Assembly (NCBI GenBank): GCA_027922465.2 | Contig: BQMF02000213.1 | Coordinates: forward strand, 62,001-126,000 | Direction of reading: 5' to 3' | DNA length: 64,000 bases | Origin: Turritopsis dohrnii | Taxonomy: Eukaryota > Cnidaria > Hydrozoa > Anthoathecata > Oceaniidae | In this document: one piece after another, positions 1 to 12,559 of the stretch | How positions within the stretch are numbered: the first letter of the stretch is position 1 | Layout: each line of letters begins with the position of its first letter | Program-made: the position numbers and the translations under genes | Notes under the pieces: generated by a model | The model's database searches: none | What the model saw: only the letters and a program-made list of their open reading frames with translations | Told to the model about the DNA's origin: nothing

Positions 1-960
1 AGCATCACTTGTAATAAACTTAAGATTTTAAAAGGTCGTTGTTGGTAACATCTTGTGGTTCGAAGCTCTCTTGCATTCAGGAAAATTTATCCAAGTTGTA
101 TATAAACTTTCTAAAAGCTATATTTTTAAATGCTTAGTAGCTAGATTAGGTAGGCAGACACGTAGTATGTCTGATGTGTATCTGTGGTTACAATTCACAC
201 CTTATGTGTATTTCTTTTCTTTGTTGTTTTTAGTTAAGTCCTATTTCATCCCTGGAAATGAACAAAAGTTGATAAACTTTTTAGCGGGTTTAACTATTCT
301 TGTTTTATTTTTGTTTTATCTATTTTTGATCTATGGTATATATCAGTTATGCTTTCATGGACTCCTAGGGAGTGTATGATCAAAAATGTGATGTATTGTA
401 GAAGTCGTTCAATCTTCAAATTTGAAGAATATCACTAGTCTTTCATTTTTCATGCTTCAGCTGGTTTTGCAGAAATCCTTATGCCTGTCAGGGCATCTTG
501 TTGGTTTTACCTTGTAGTATTTTTTAATACTTACATATACTGTAAAGTATTAGTTTGACAATTTTCTTTTCTTCTTTTGTAAATTTGATAGTATAATGCT
601 GTAAGATAGTTTTATCTGAGTTACAAAAAGCAAGTGCAAAGTGTCTTCTGTTGAATTACACTGTTTTGTTATGAGTTTATGGTATAAAGGATGTCTGGCT
701 TCTGCAACAATAAAGATCATATGTTTATTATGCTAAAATCGCCTTACATATTGGTGCAGTTGTTGATATTTAGTTGTTTAAAATTTATAAGAGTAACCTT
801 ATCATTTGACCATGAACATCTTCATTTCTTAATAAATTCAAAATAAGTTCTTTTGTGGTATTAAATTCAATTCTACCCTGTTTAGTAAGGACAACATTTT
901 TATATTTTTTTAACAATAATTAACAAAAGTTTCGCAACTTTGGGGAAATATATAGTCACA
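1..960. other. AT-rich noncoding stretch with a dispersed repeat
   Basis: No convincing gene. A 108-codon open frame at 53-379 (+) is hydrophobic, has no recognised domain and sits in AT-rich sequence, so I do not call it. Positions 345-380 and 407-510 resemble the region at 49.98-51.45 kb, which suggests a dispersed repeat or related 3' untranslated regions. Confidence 0.5.
407..510 (+). repeat. Dispersed repeat, copy 1 (partner at 51341-51450)
   Basis: About 105 bp align by eye with 51341-51450 on the same strand. Shared landmarks are ATTTTCATRCTTCAGCTG, TTTTGCARAAATCCTT and GGGCATCTTGTT in the same order and spacing. A weaker match upstream (TTATGCTTTCATG near 350) corresponds to 49.98 kb. 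The family is not identified. It could be part of two related 3' UTRs or an old TE. Confidence 0.6.
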
Positions 961-1011
961 TTTTTGCGAGTCTTGTTTTCAATACATATATATTTTACCT
1001 GATTTCGTTAG

Positions 1012-1177
1012 GGACTCTGTGGAAAGAACACTGTTATTTAATGAAATAGATGAAGCATTCACAACTTCTTTGACTGCTGATACAGAGAAAGCATTACGAC
1101 ATGTAGAAGATGAAAGGAAACAAATAAGATTATTAGATTTGATCACAATCACAAGAAAAAGAATAGTCTGGAAATAA
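1012..1177 (+). pseudogene. Orphan exon-like coding fragment
   Basis: A 54-codon open stretch follows a plausible splice acceptor (TTCGTTAG) and ends at TAA 1175-1177. It encodes a charged, helical-looking peptide beginning DSVERTLLFNEIDEAF. It does not match the Helitron protein that begins just downstream, so it is either a separate TE fragment or chance. Function unknown. Confidence 0.3.
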
Positions 1178-1202
1178 GGCCGATGCAGGCCGCATATTCT
1201 TA

Positions 1203-4200
1203 GAGTCTTTATGCAGCTGCCTGCAAGCATATGGGTGAGGTAGAGGCTGAAGAATTGCAGAATACCAAAGAGCAAAATCGCCAACCATCTCTGGTAAATT
1301 ATTTAAAATTGAAATTTTTATAGGTTTCATTTCAAAATGTTTTGAATTTCAACTATATATTTAGGTTAGAATGCACCTGAGGAGTGCTGGCGATCGGCGG
1401 TGTTACAATCTACCCCACCACGATGAATTAGCTGCTGTTTTTGTTGGTGAAGATGGTGCACCACCTATGACACATGATAATGTTGTTTATCCTCAAGATA
1501 TTCCATTGCAATGTCTATCAACACATTCACCTCATCTAGACCCAATGGTTTATCCAGTTTTTTCCCGGAGGGGAGAGTCTGGCTGGACAATAGATATTCC
1601 TCATGTAGCTGAATATACTACAGGTAGTCGGTGCTGCACAACTGCATTGCAATATTATACCTATAGATTTGCGTATAGAAATGTTTTTAATCCAATCTTA
1701 AAAGGTAAAAAATTATTTCAGCAATTTGTAGTTGACTGCTACTGTAAGGTTAAAGCAGCACGTCTCAACTATATTCGGGCAAATCAGAAAGCATTACGTG
1801 TTGAGCAATATCAAGGTTTAATTGACCATCTTGCTAATGTTGCTCAAAGCAGAGGTTTAAATGCAGGTAGACCTGTAATTTTGCCATCTTCTTTTCAGGG
1901 TAGTCCCAGAGCTATGCAACAAAATTATCAAGATGCAATGGCTATGGTGACTAAAATAGGAAAACCTGATTTGTTCTGCACCACTACGTGTAATCCAAAA
2001 TGGAAAGAAATTACCGAGAATTTAGATAATGAGGCAGCACATTTACAACCTGACTTGGTTGCACGTGTTTTTAATTTGAAATTGAAAGCACTTTTAAATG
2101 ATGTCATAAAAAATGGTGTATTGGGTAAAACAATTTCTCACTTTTATGTGATTGAATTTCAAAAGCGTTCTTGACCTCATGCCCATATTCTTTTTCATTT
2201 AGCACAAGAGGATAAGTTACAAAATGCTGATAATGTTGAGAGCTTGATATGTGCTGAAATTCCTGATCCAGATGATGAGCCAGAACTACACAACATTATC
2301 AAATCATGTATGATACATGGCCCATGCGGGAATTACAACGAAACTTCAGTTTGCATGGGAGACGATGGCAACTACACCAAAAATTTTCCCAAAGTATTCT
2401 GTGATTCAACACAAATGAATGTTAATGGCTATCCATTGTACCGTAGACGTAATAATGGTCGTACTGTAAGGGTAAAAAATGTGGACTTAGATAATCGATA
2501 GGTGGTTCCATACTGTTCTTGGTTATCAAAGAAATATAAAGCCCATCTAAATTTGGAGGCCTGTACTTCTATAAAAAGTGTCAAATATTTGTTCAAATAC
2601 GTATATAAAGGACATGATCGAGTGCATGTCGAAATTAACGAACAATTGCAATATGATGAAATTAAAACTTTTTTAGATGCTCGATATGTTAGTGCACCTG
2701 AAGCTCTGTGGAGAATATTTGAGTTCTCCATGCATGAGAAATCACACTGTATCAAAAGGTTGGCAGTGCATTTACCAGATCTTCAATGGATTTATTTCTG
2801 ACCTGGTGATGAGGACGCAGCTGCAGACAGGGCATCTATGAAAGATACCCACCTCACAGCATGGTTCAAATTGAATGTTGAAGATTCAGATGCTTGACAA
2901 TATCTGTTTTCGAACATTCCAGATCATTATGTATTTCATGATAAAGAGAAGAAATGGAAAACTCAAGGTAAAACTCATAAGCCAATAATTGCCCGCTTAT
3001 ATAATGCAAGGCCAACAGAACGAGAAAGATTTTTCCTTCGTGTTTTATTGCTTCACAAACCTGGTGCTACATCATTCAAGTATTTGCGCACATTCAATGG
3101 GGTGGTTTTTGATACGTTCCGAGAAGCATGTATTGCAACAGGTCTTCTTCAAGATGATGATGAATGGCACAATACATTGGAGGAGGCATCTACATTCCGA
3201 ATGCCTCAACAATGGAGGCAATTGTTCGTCACAATCTTGACACATTGTGAGCCATTGAATCCGCTGGAACTGTGGAATACATTCAAGGATCAATTGTGCG
3301 AGGACTATGTGCGCACATTGTCTGTTGCTTAAGCTGAGCAAAAGGTTTTGGGATATATCGATAACATACTCAAACAATTTGGTATGTCCTTAATGCAATT
3401 AAACCTTCCTGAGTTAATTGAACATGTTGACGAGGAAGAGGTTGATGTAAACGTATACATTGACCAGACACATAAGGTAAGGCCTCTGATTAATGAGCAG
3501 CAGGTGGCTGTGGCAGATGCAATATTATCTGCTGTATCCAATGTCCATAACGCTTTGGCACAACCTGAAACATAGTTTTATCTTGATAGAGCAGCTGGCA
3601 CAGGTAAAACATTTACTTATAACTTTGTTATGGCAGCATGTAGGGCCAGAGGTTGGAAAGTCGCTACCGCTGCATATACAGGTATTGCAGCCACACTTTC
3701 TGGTGGGTGTACATTGCATTCGTTATTTCATTTGCCTGCTCTTGTTTTAGAAAACAGTGTTTGTAATGTAGTCCCAACATCAAAATATGCTGAATACTTG
3801 TGTAGTGTGGACCTGTTTCTCATCGATGAAGTAACAATGGTTTCCACCCATATTCTTCATGCCATCGATCGATTACTTCGTGATGTTTGCAACAACGATA
3901 CTTCTTTTGGTGGCAAAGTAATGTTATGGGGTGGAGATTTCTGTCAATGCTTACCTGTTGTAAAGAAAGCAAAACCGACTGACGTTATTGAGGTGTTCTT
4001 AACCAGTTCTGCATTGTGGGCTTCAGTGTCAAAATTCACATTAACTCAAAACATGAGAGCTAGACCTGAGGAACAACAATTTTGCCAGTGGCTGCTACGA
4101 TTAGGTAATAGGGAACTACCATTAAAACAAGGAGACCCTACTAAAGGCGCCATTGAAATTCCATATTGCTGTGTCATGTCTGAAAACACATCACTTATTT

Positions 4201-4885
4201 CAGTCATGTATGATGGCCTGGAACCTCATCAATGTGCTTCAACTGCTATTTTGACACCTACAAATGAGCAGTCATTAATAATTAATGATGAAGTGTTGGA
4301 AAGATCGCCTGGTGATCCAGTTTGTTATTATGGTGCTGATGAAGTTGATTGTGATGATGACGACGAGCGACAAAATTATCCGCTTGTTTTTTAAACAGCA
4401 TCACACCATCTGGTATGCCTCCACATTGTTTGAAACTTAAAGTTGGAGCAATAATTATGCTTTTACGAAATTTGAACATCAAGAAGGGTCTTTGCAACGG
4501 GACACGCTTGATTGTTTGGGAATTATCACAGAATGTTATTAAAGCTGACATTTTGACAGGGTCAGCTGTTGGAGAAACAATTTTCATACCTAGAGTACAA
4601 ATGTCACCCTCTGACACAGGTATGCCTTTCACTTTGAAAGGTAGACAACTGCCCATATGTTTGGCTTATTCTTTCACTATTAATAACAGTCAAGGTCAAA
4701 CATTTGAAAAAATTGGTTTGTTCCTACAACGACCGTACTTTTCACATGGTCAACTATATGTAGCCTGTCCTAGGGCAATAGCATTTGATCATGTTAAAGT
4801 CAAAGTTAATGCCACAGCTAAGCAATGTTACATCAATGGGAAGCTGTATACACAGAATGTTATCTTCTCACCAGTTTTACAGTAA
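1203..4885 (+). pseudogene. Helitron Rep/PIF1-helicase gene, copy 1, inactivated
   Basis: Remnant of a Helitron RepHel protein, which nicks and unwinds DNA in rolling-circle transposition. Reading one frame through stops shows the Helitron_like_N domain (about 1371-2620), with the HUH motif as PHAH at 2175-2186 and the two-tyrosine motif KYLFKYVYKG at 2582-2611. The PIF1/RecD-like helicase follows (about 3480-4880), with a P-loop AGTGKT near 3600, Walker B FLIDEV near 3820 and a late motif HGQLYVA near 4745. In-frame stops lie at 2172, 2499, 2799, 2895, 3330 and 3573, and there is a -1 frameshift in a T run at 4388-4394. An intron at 1294-1364 (GT-AG, 71 bp) is conserved in position with copy 2 at 18594-18666. 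The 5' end is truncated near 1203. No endonuclease domain follows. The family is clear and the gene is certainly dead. Confidence 0.93.
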
Positions 4886-4905
4886 ACTATACACACGCAA
4901 GCTAG

Positions 4906-4935
4906 TTTACATGTGCAATTAATCGCACGTGTAAA
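4906..4935 (+). repeat. Hairpin just after the Helitron helicase
   Basis: An 11-bp stem with one mismatch (TTTACATGTGC / GCACGTGTAAA) and an 8-nt loop lies 21 bp after the helicase stop codon. Helitrons carry a hairpin near their 3' end, so this may be the terminal hairpin of copy 1. No clean CTRR end was found about 10 nt downstream, so the assignment is tentative. Confidence 0.35.
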
Positions 4936-5953
4936 GTCGTATTATTAACTCTTCAATTTTTCTTTCTTTTCTCCTCTCAGAATTCAGATCATTGCACCTT
5001 GCAGCTTGAGATCCTTAGTTTCCTCAGAAAATGCTTCAGCGAACGAAGTCTCATCTCTCATCTGCTCTTTCAAGAATAATAACAATAATAGAGCTGAGCC
5101 AACCTTAGAGTAGAACCTCACTGCCAGATGCCTTCGTTGTTGGTCCACTGGTCTTACCGAGAGCGAAATACCCGTGCAATACTATAGAAGTACGGAGATG
5201 TACGCCGCGTAATGCGCTGGGATTCAAGTCTGCAATAGATTGCACTTACAGGCAGAACAGATTTCACTTTTGATTATTATTCCTGTTGACTATTTTGATT
5301 GGTATCTCTCTTCCAATTGTAAAAATATATCTCTCCTCCGTCCTTGCAACGAAATTGTAATTAGAAATTCAAATCAAATGTAACGGAACAATGGTGGAGA
5401 GATTTATGAAATAGTTATTTCTTCGCATATTTTCATTTTAACGAAGCATTGTAAGATGTTTTTTATGTTTTGGTGTACACCTCTCCGTATTTCCACATTG
5501 CTCTACTTCGTTGCTCAAATTAATCTATCTCTTACATTCCTATTTTCTATGTTCTCCTAAAATGAAATATACATCCGGTATTCCACGCGAAAAAATACGT
5601 CATCAACATAAGTGGTGATGATTATAATCATGTTGAACATAAACGTTGCTACATGTCACGATACTTTCTTTACTTAACTGTCTAGGCAAATGTTAATATA
5701 GCGTCAAGTGAAGAAAAAAGAAACACACCTGATGTTCTTAACGGAAATGAATAGAGAATGTCTGTTACGCTGAACGTGGATTTATTTTTTTTGTAGACAA
5801 ACACGTCTACTATCGAATAAGTCAGGTGGGCCATTTTCTTACTTTTTCATCTTCTTTTTTTCGGATCAATGCAGGTGGTTTTCTCTATAAAGAAGTCATT
5901 GCAGTGAAATTTCATAAACATTCCACATGTTCATACATACGTTGCCTTTTAAA
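4936..5953. other. Noncoding spacer
   Basis: About 1 kb with no open frame of note, no recognised repeat and no RNA gene that I can identify. It separates the Helitron remnant from the hAT remnant and may include untranslated or terminal parts of either. Confidence 0.5.
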
Positions 5954-8506
5954 ATGGCAGACCAACGGAAAGGCAATAAAGTGGAACTAACCACCTTTCT
6001 ATCATGGGGCAAACAAAATGTAATCGGTTATAAGACAAAAGAAGAAAACTCAAAAACTTACGTTGTATTTATTTGGTGCAAATGCTGTGCACGAAATAAA
6101 GAGGTTATAATATCAACTCTCAAAAGTAGTGCTAAGAGCTCAGCCCTTGCATTTATTGAAGGCACAAATGTCGTCACAAAACATCAAGTTTCTTTTTTTC
6201 TTTCATTGTTAGCACTCGTTATTAATGTTTTCTGTTTCTAATCTCATCCTCTTACACTTTGTGAATATTTAGGCTTACATTATGTTACTGTTGTTAACAG
6301 TCATTTATTCATTTTACTTTGTAGGATTCTCGTCACCTTGACAAAGAAGGTGGTGCCCATTCCATTGCACTTTCGATTGAAAGAGGTAAACCGTAAGAGG
6401 AACGAATAAAAAACGTGTCGTTAACTGGGCCAGTGCAAAAGAAAATTTCTACTATGACTGCAACTAATACAAAAAACATGTACATTAAAATGAATCCTAC
6501 TTTTTCTCTCTGAAATAATTCAAAACTCTGATCAAAGTTCAAAGACAAAATGGAGTTGTTCTAGTTGAAGGTAATAATGTTGACTTTTCTCTTTATCAGT
6601 TATTCTTTTATTCATTCTGCTGACAACCTTAAAGCCTAAACTTATTATATGTAGGTCATGAAGACGGTAAAAGTGGACGAGAATTTATTTCATACATGGC
6701 AGATGCTGTAAAAGACAAAGTAGCAGTTTTTCTCGCAAGTTCCTATTTCATGTCAATACTAACAGACGGATCACAAGCACGGAAAACAGGGAATGACAAA
6801 GAGATGGTTCTTATTCGTACCGAAAGAAATGGTGAGTATTTTGAGTATTTTAAGAAGTATATATTGTCAGTTGTAACTAAGCGTTAATTATTGTTTGTAT
6901 TTCAAATGCACAAAGCATATTGTTTGTTTGTTTTCTTTTATTAAGGCATTCCAGTTTACTTTAGTGCATCTTTAATTGAAATGTCTGATTGGGGAGGAAC
7001 AGACGCTGCTTCCTTAAAGGCATTGACAATATTTTTGGGGATGAAGGAAGAGTTCCCTTGAAAGAAGATCAATACAAACATAAAGTCGTTGGCTGTACTT
7101 CAGATGGCGCAAGTGTTAACTTTGGGAGAAATACGGGTTTAATGAGAAGGCTAGCTGTAGACCGTCCCTGGATAATCAAAATACACTGTACAAATCATCG
7201 AATTGAATTGGCAGTCAAACAATCGCTAGAGAAAACTAAATTCAATGAATGTGACACATTTTACATTGGGAATTTTGCCCTCTTAAAAAATTCAGGAAAG
7301 ATAAAAGGAGAGATTAAAGCTGCTGCTCAAGCTCTAAATATTAAGCATTATACACTACCTTAACTGACAGGTACGTGTTTTGTTGGTCATTGCCGTAACG
7401 CATTCACTCGTCTGCTTAATGCATGGCCCGCTATCACTTTAGCATATGAAAATGTTATCGCTGATGAAAATACAAAACCAGATACCAAGGCTAAAGTTAC
7501 AGGTCACTTAGCAAAGGTAAAATCCTATTCATTTTTATGCCTTATATGTGCATACTTAGATGTCCTCGAGATTGTTACACCAATATAGAAAGTTTTCGAA
7601 TCTGAAGCTTTGATGCCTAATGAAGTTAAACCTCTTCTCTCAGAAACACTCACCAATATCGATGATTGCTTACAAGGAGATTACAACGAGATGCTTGTTA
7701 GTCACTTAGCGTCATTTCGTATAGTAGAAGGTGAATTGACATCAACCTTTATTAAAGCTGACGATCCACATAAACGAAATGCCGACAAATAACGAATTAC
7801 TTATAAATTTCACAACATGACCACATTGGACGATGATGTGTTACTCAGAGCAATCAAAAAGAAAAAATGCATTTTGAAGGATCTAGAAGCTATTTTGAAT
7901 TCAAGACTCACTGATTTCTCCAGCCCTATTTTCGCCAATATGGACTGGGTTGATCCTAAAAATTGGGATGATGAAAAAACATATGGAATTGATCAAATCA
8001 CTGCTCTAATTTCACATTTTGAAATCCCATTAAGAGATTCCGGGTTTCACTCAAAATATGTATTCACAGAATGGAGATTTTTTAAAAGTTAGGTTAGAGC
8101 AACTCATATCCGTCTCGAATCCCTACAGTTATGGAAAAAAATCTTTAACAACAAAAAAGAAGAATACATCAACCTTTGTAAGTTAGCACGTATCGTAATC
8201 AGTTTATCTAGCTCAAACTCGTATGTAGAACGTGCATTTAGTCTTCTTACTCTCCTGTTGTCTAACAGAAGGCTTCGAATGAACCATGATACATTACAGG
8301 ATTTAATGTCAATAAATATCAACGACAAACTTTGGACACCACAAGAAAAAGAGGAAATTATCGAAAACGCATGCGAAAAGTTTCTATCCAAGCGAAGAAC
8401 GAAAAGAGCTGCCGAACCTCCTTCAAAAGTTCTCCGTATGGAAGTACATGTTATAGAGGATGATTCTGAGGATAGTGACTCAGAAACTGACAATAATACA
8501 GACTAA
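5954..8506 (+). pseudogene. hAT transposase of ZNF862/DUF4371 type, decayed
   Basis: Remnant of a hAT-superfamily transposase resembling the animal ZNF862-like/DUF4371 group. Exon 1 starts MADQRKGNKVELTTF at 5954 and encodes a C-x-C-C segment where the family has a zinc finger. Likely introns are 6188-6324 and about 6830-6945 (GTGAGT...TTAAG). The core reads FMSILTDGSQ (about 6755), then TSDGASVNFG and IKIHCTNHRIELAV (7100-7215). The C-terminal hAT dimerisation region is visible as NSYVERAFSLL and LSNRRLRM (8218-8285). The tail is acidic. Damage: a frameshift near 7020, stops at about 7361-7363 and 8090-8092, and stops around 6395-6540. No terminal inverted repeats were recognised. A recent TE relic is likelier than a host ZNF862 orthologue because of the disruptions. 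Confidence 0.85.
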
Positions 8507-9415
8507 CTTTTTGTCTAACTTTTTAACTCAAAACGTAATTTTGTTAAAGTGTACATTTACAGTTCGTTTCTTCTGTTATTAACGGTCATAATTCTGGAAA
8601 AACTTAAAAGAGAATTTTCAGTTAAAGAAATGTTGTTTTTTTATTTCATCTTGTCTCTGGGAAGGCACAAAAAACCGAGGCAGTAATAACTTTTTGGATC
8701 GCACACGATTGCATACGTCCTCCTCTTGGCATGAGCAAATCGCTGCACATATACATATTTCTTCCCGAACCAGTATGGGTAGTTCGTTAATGCTGTTTAT
8801 AGTAGAACAACCGTCTCTACTTTTCTGATATACAATGACTGTTCCTTAAGGTGCCAGCTGTCAACTGTTATATTAAATACTGAAGTAATGTAGTCAACTT
8901 ATATCACATGATATGTTCATTTCTTCTTTAGGTGGAGTACAAGTCCCATTGACTTACGTTCCCGTCGTGTACTCTGTTACCATGAATTGCGCATGGAAAA
9001 TTGCAACGAACCTTCATAGGCAATTCATGAACCAAAAGTCTGGTGGTCGATAATTATTGTCAAAATCATTGTGATTTTATAATTTACAATACTGTTTTTA
9101 TTCTATTTTAGTGTCTAGAATACATTAAAATTAAAAAATGGCAATGCCACTTTAAGACACAAGTAAGTTAAACATTTTTACTTTCAAAAATATTTTGCTG
9201 AGCCTTTTGGGTCTAATTGAATCAATTATATACATACTTTACATTTCAGTATTCGAAAAATCCGTCCAAGAAAGTATGGTTTACTAATTGTATACTATCC
9301 TTACATTAACAGTGTATGAATTAAGCATGTAATTAAGTAATTAAGTGTCACCACACTTTTATTTTAGATCTATATTTTGTTCAAATGTTAATTGTTTTAT
9401 TTTTAATTTATTTAG
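8507..9415. other. Noncoding spacer with one exon-like segment
   Basis: Mostly AT-rich. After a TTCTTTAG acceptor near 8931 there is a 41-codon open stretch ending at TAA near 9052 (contains VPLTYVPVVYSVTMNC). It is unassigned. Nothing else is supported. Confidence 0.4.
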
Positions 9416-9417
9416 AT

Positions 9418-10350
9418 ATGGACCAGTTGGACAAAAAGAAAGGAGGTAAGTAATTTAAGCAAATTACCTTTCCTTAAAATCTTTTTGATAAAGTTTGAAT
9501 AACGATGATAAAATTGACACGATAAAATCTATGTTAAAGTGTCTTCATTAGTTTCATGTTAATTATTTTAGCAATTAAAAAGACTGTGAAAAGGCCTCAG
9601 CCTGCAGCACAAACAAAACGCCACCTTGGTGAGGTTTCAATATGGCTGCTTACTATTCTTCTTTCAATTTGACACTATTAATTCCGCGTATTTAAAAATT
9701 TAAATTTACAAAGGTCACTTAATGAATTCAATATCTACAGTGAATGTTTGTCATAAATGTGAAAAAGAATAATGTTGAGGCCTTCTTCAGTTCACTCCTT
9801 CATTTATGTATTTTAGTTTTTTACAATCAAAAGCCTTCCGGCAGTGGAAACGGTTAGTTTTTGAATTTACATGATCTTTTGTATAAAAAATCATCAAAAA
9901 GTCACTGCAACTAAGAGCACTTTCATTAAAATAGTTTGCGTACATTTTTCTATACAAATGTACTCCTTCGCAGCGACTTTTCAACAAATTTAGATTCTGT
10001 TCTTTAAGACACTTTTAGTTCGTTTAATTGGCTTCTTTAAATCAATCATGTGTAGATATACTATATTTTTATAGATGTTATGGATGTCGATGAAAATCTG
10101 GCAAAAAGTAAGATTTTATTTGTAGAATCAAATATCATCTATTTTACTCGGTAAACTATTAATCTTTATTGATTTTGTTTAGAACTCATTTTTTCAGATT
10201 TCGCCAAATATCGCGAGGATCACCCAGGATGCACATTTCAGGCGGCATTTCGGGTCTGGTCCCGGAATGGTGGGCGGGACCGACCCGACTATGTTTTTAA
10301 AAAAATAGAAAAACCAAAAAAAAAAATATAAAAATAATCAGAAAAAATTA
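9418..10350 (+). CDS. Putative small-exon gene, five phase-1 exons, unknown function
   Basis: Five short open segments are bounded by AG and GT signals and join in one frame, every junction in phase 1. They are 9418-9445 (starts MDQLDKKKG), 9572-9628 (IKKTVKRPQPAAQTKRHL), 9817-9852 (FYNQKPSGSGN), 10075-10107 (VMDVDENLAK) and 10198 onward (FAKYREDHPGCTF). Donors read GTAAG, GTGAG, GTTAG and GTAAG; acceptors follow T-rich tracts. The last segment stays open to about 10350 but its end is uncertain: it runs into a GC-rich inverted repeat and a poly-A tract. No domain is recognised and no promoter is evident. It could be a host gene with mini-exons or the 5' part of a TE gene. A similar chain occurs at 21.1-21.75 kb. 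Splicing is inferred, not observed. Confidence 0.4.
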
Positions 10351-10808
10351 TTAAAAAAAATATCAAGAAACAGGTTAGAATAATAGTATTAGATAGATAA
10401 GCGATAATAGATAATATTAAAGCGCAGATAAGTATAATGCTTCTTACAGCGTAGAGTTAGTTTATATACAGTTAAATTATAATTTTGGATTTGCTAAGAA
10501 TATATGTTTTGATATCAATCTATTGTCTTTTTTAATTGTCACGATTCATTAAAAAGTTTAGATCTTTGCCATTTAGTATTTAGTATAGTAAAAGTATCAC
10601 TCTCTACAACTGGAACTCTCCATAATTCAAACGATTTTGTTTTCCCCTTCGAGGTTTGAGTTGGAGAGAGTCTACTGTAGTTCAAATTTAGACTTTCTAC
10701 ACGTGTATTGAATGTTGATTATATTTTTGTTTGATTCTGTTATGTTTCCAGGGAAAATTTATTATACTAAAGCCTTTCTCTGTGGTTTAACTCACATTGA
10801 TTAAAACT

Positions 10809-10836
10809 GGTAAAAAGTTTTTACCTGGGTTACTAG
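10809..10836 (+). mobile_element. Helitron family A 3' terminus (solo)
   Basis: A perfect 17-nt palindromic hairpin (GGTAAAAAGTTTTTACC, 10809-10825) is followed by CTGGGTTA and CTAG (10833-10836) and then T. This is the canonical Helitron end (hairpin, about 8-10 nt, CTRR, insertion before T), and the sequence matches the ends at 16126, 16685, 26225 and 62499. The matching 5' end was not found upstream, so this is a truncated or decayed copy. Confidence 0.8.
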
Positions 10837-11712
10837 TATTAATATGATTGATCAAGCCCAAAAGTGTTCAGTGTATAGCTTTCGGGTAAAATTGTAAATG
10901 TGTACGGTAGCGGGAAGGCCAAAGTAGTTGCTTTTTTGAGTTAAGTAGACATTTTTCCCTGGAAATATTCCGAATGCTCTGAAGTTTGTCATGAACTTCT
11001 TAAATTAAATTTAGATCAAAGCTTCTGAAAGTTGTGCATCTTTGCTCACAAACTGTGTATATCTATCTGTGAGGAATAAAATAAAAAACTGCTATATCTT
11101 CTCCATTCGTTTTTATCTTTAAGCCATGTTTATTCAAGTTGGTGTTGTATTTTGATCCACTTGACTGTTTATTTCCACACACAACACAAACCAAGACATA
11201 AAAGTCCAATGATAATGATAAAATCTAATGTTACTTTTGTCGTCCCACAAAATGTTATTAATAATAATAGGCCCTTTTAGAGATTTACTACCCATTTTGA
11301 ATTCTTTATTGCAAGCTTATTATTTGCATGATTTGCATGTTCCGTATATATATAAACTTTTTATGCTGACAGGGAATGTGTCTGCAGAAAAAATTGGCTT
11401 TGGTAATTTCTAACCATGTCTAAATCAATGCAATGAGACATCAAAACAGAGTGTACGTCATCATGGAATTTGTCTATTTAAAAGAGTATATATATACAAT
11501 ATACAATCTTAGTTGCCTTTTGTGATCAAATTGGAATGCTTGACAACAAAAATTGTAGACAATATATATCCATCTATATTGAAAATTATTCTCTGATTTG
11601 GAATTCAATATCAGTAAACTCTGTTGTAGTATACATCTATACGTGTGTCTGGATGAAACTTCAAGAGAAATAACTGAAGGTAAAATAGCTATATACAGCT
11701 TACGAATTCTTT
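10837..11712. other. AT-rich noncoding spacer
   Basis: No gene, repeat family or RNA recognised. A 61-codon frame at 11228-11413 has no features that support it. Confidence 0.5.
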
Positions 11713-12073
11713 AATTGTGACGGTTTGAGGGAAAATCATAACAAGTGATATTACTGATAAATTAATCAATAATTTATCAGAAATGTACCAGTAATAATCA
11801 GTAATTCGTTCGATTTATCAGTAATTCGTTCGAATTATCAGTAGATCGTTCGATTTATCAGTAATTTGTTCGATGAATCCGTAATACTGATAAATTACTG
11901 ATTATTTATCAGTATTTACCGATTATTTTATCAGTAATTACTGATTCATCGAACGAATTACTGATAAATCGAACTAATTACTGATTAAATCTATTATTTT
12001 CTAATCAGTAATTTACTGATATATTTATCAGAAATTATCACTTGTTATGATTTTCTCTCAAACCATCACAATT
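11713..12073. mobile_element. MITE-like inverted-repeat element, about 361 bp
   Basis: The left end AATTGTGACGGTTTGAGG is mirrored by the right end CCATCACAATT; the inverted match extends about 38 bp with few differences through AAATCATAACAAGTGATA. The interior is a chain of short palindromic units built on ATCAGTAATTCGTTCGAT, so the whole element can fold on itself. No coding capacity. No unambiguous target duplication, so the superfamily is not assigned. Confidence 0.8.
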
Positions 12074-12559
12074 GGATAAGATAATTAAAAATAAACAACA
12101 ATGAAGAGTAAAAACTACTCACCCCGCTCAAGGCCGAAGCCACTACAAGGAGTGGAGCTACATATGTTTTTGTGTAATTGTTATAACTTTAGATGTTATA
12201 TATTTATAATTATGATACAATTACATAATTATTAAATATATATTATTGATTTTGATTACTTTCAGTATCGCGAATGGAAAATTTATGCTTTTAATAATTT
12301 GTTTGTTGGTTTTTTAATTTTAGGTGTATAAGTAATTGATATCAATGCTTTAAGACGAATCACCATTATGGTCGTGGAAAATCTGCTGTATATATATACT
12401 TGAAACAATGGAACTGCTGAACCAAGACAGTAACAAGTGTGATGCGTCTGGCATTTCCAGTGGTTAGAGACCAATACTATCAGGAAACATTCAAAAATGT
12501 TTTTCATCATTCATTTGAAAGAAACATGGATGGATTCAAGAATCAAGAATGTATATAAA

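Noticed and set aside
53..379. 108-codon membrane-like ORF at the window start
   Set aside because: Hydrophobic composition is expected from T-rich DNA; no homology, no splice context, and it overlaps a noncoding dispersed repeat.
979..1330. Overlapping minus-strand ORFs opposite the Helitron start
   Set aside because: They are antisense shadows of Helitron and exon-like plus-strand sequence, with no recognisable domain.
4901..4906. GCTAGT after the helicase as the 3' end of Helitron copy 1
   Set aside because: The CTAG lies before the hairpin, whereas Helitron ends have the hairpin first; order is wrong.
5080..5250. Possible tRNA or small RNA gene
   Set aside because: The segment is less AT-rich and looked structured, but no cloverleaf, A/B boxes or known snRNA motifs could be identified.
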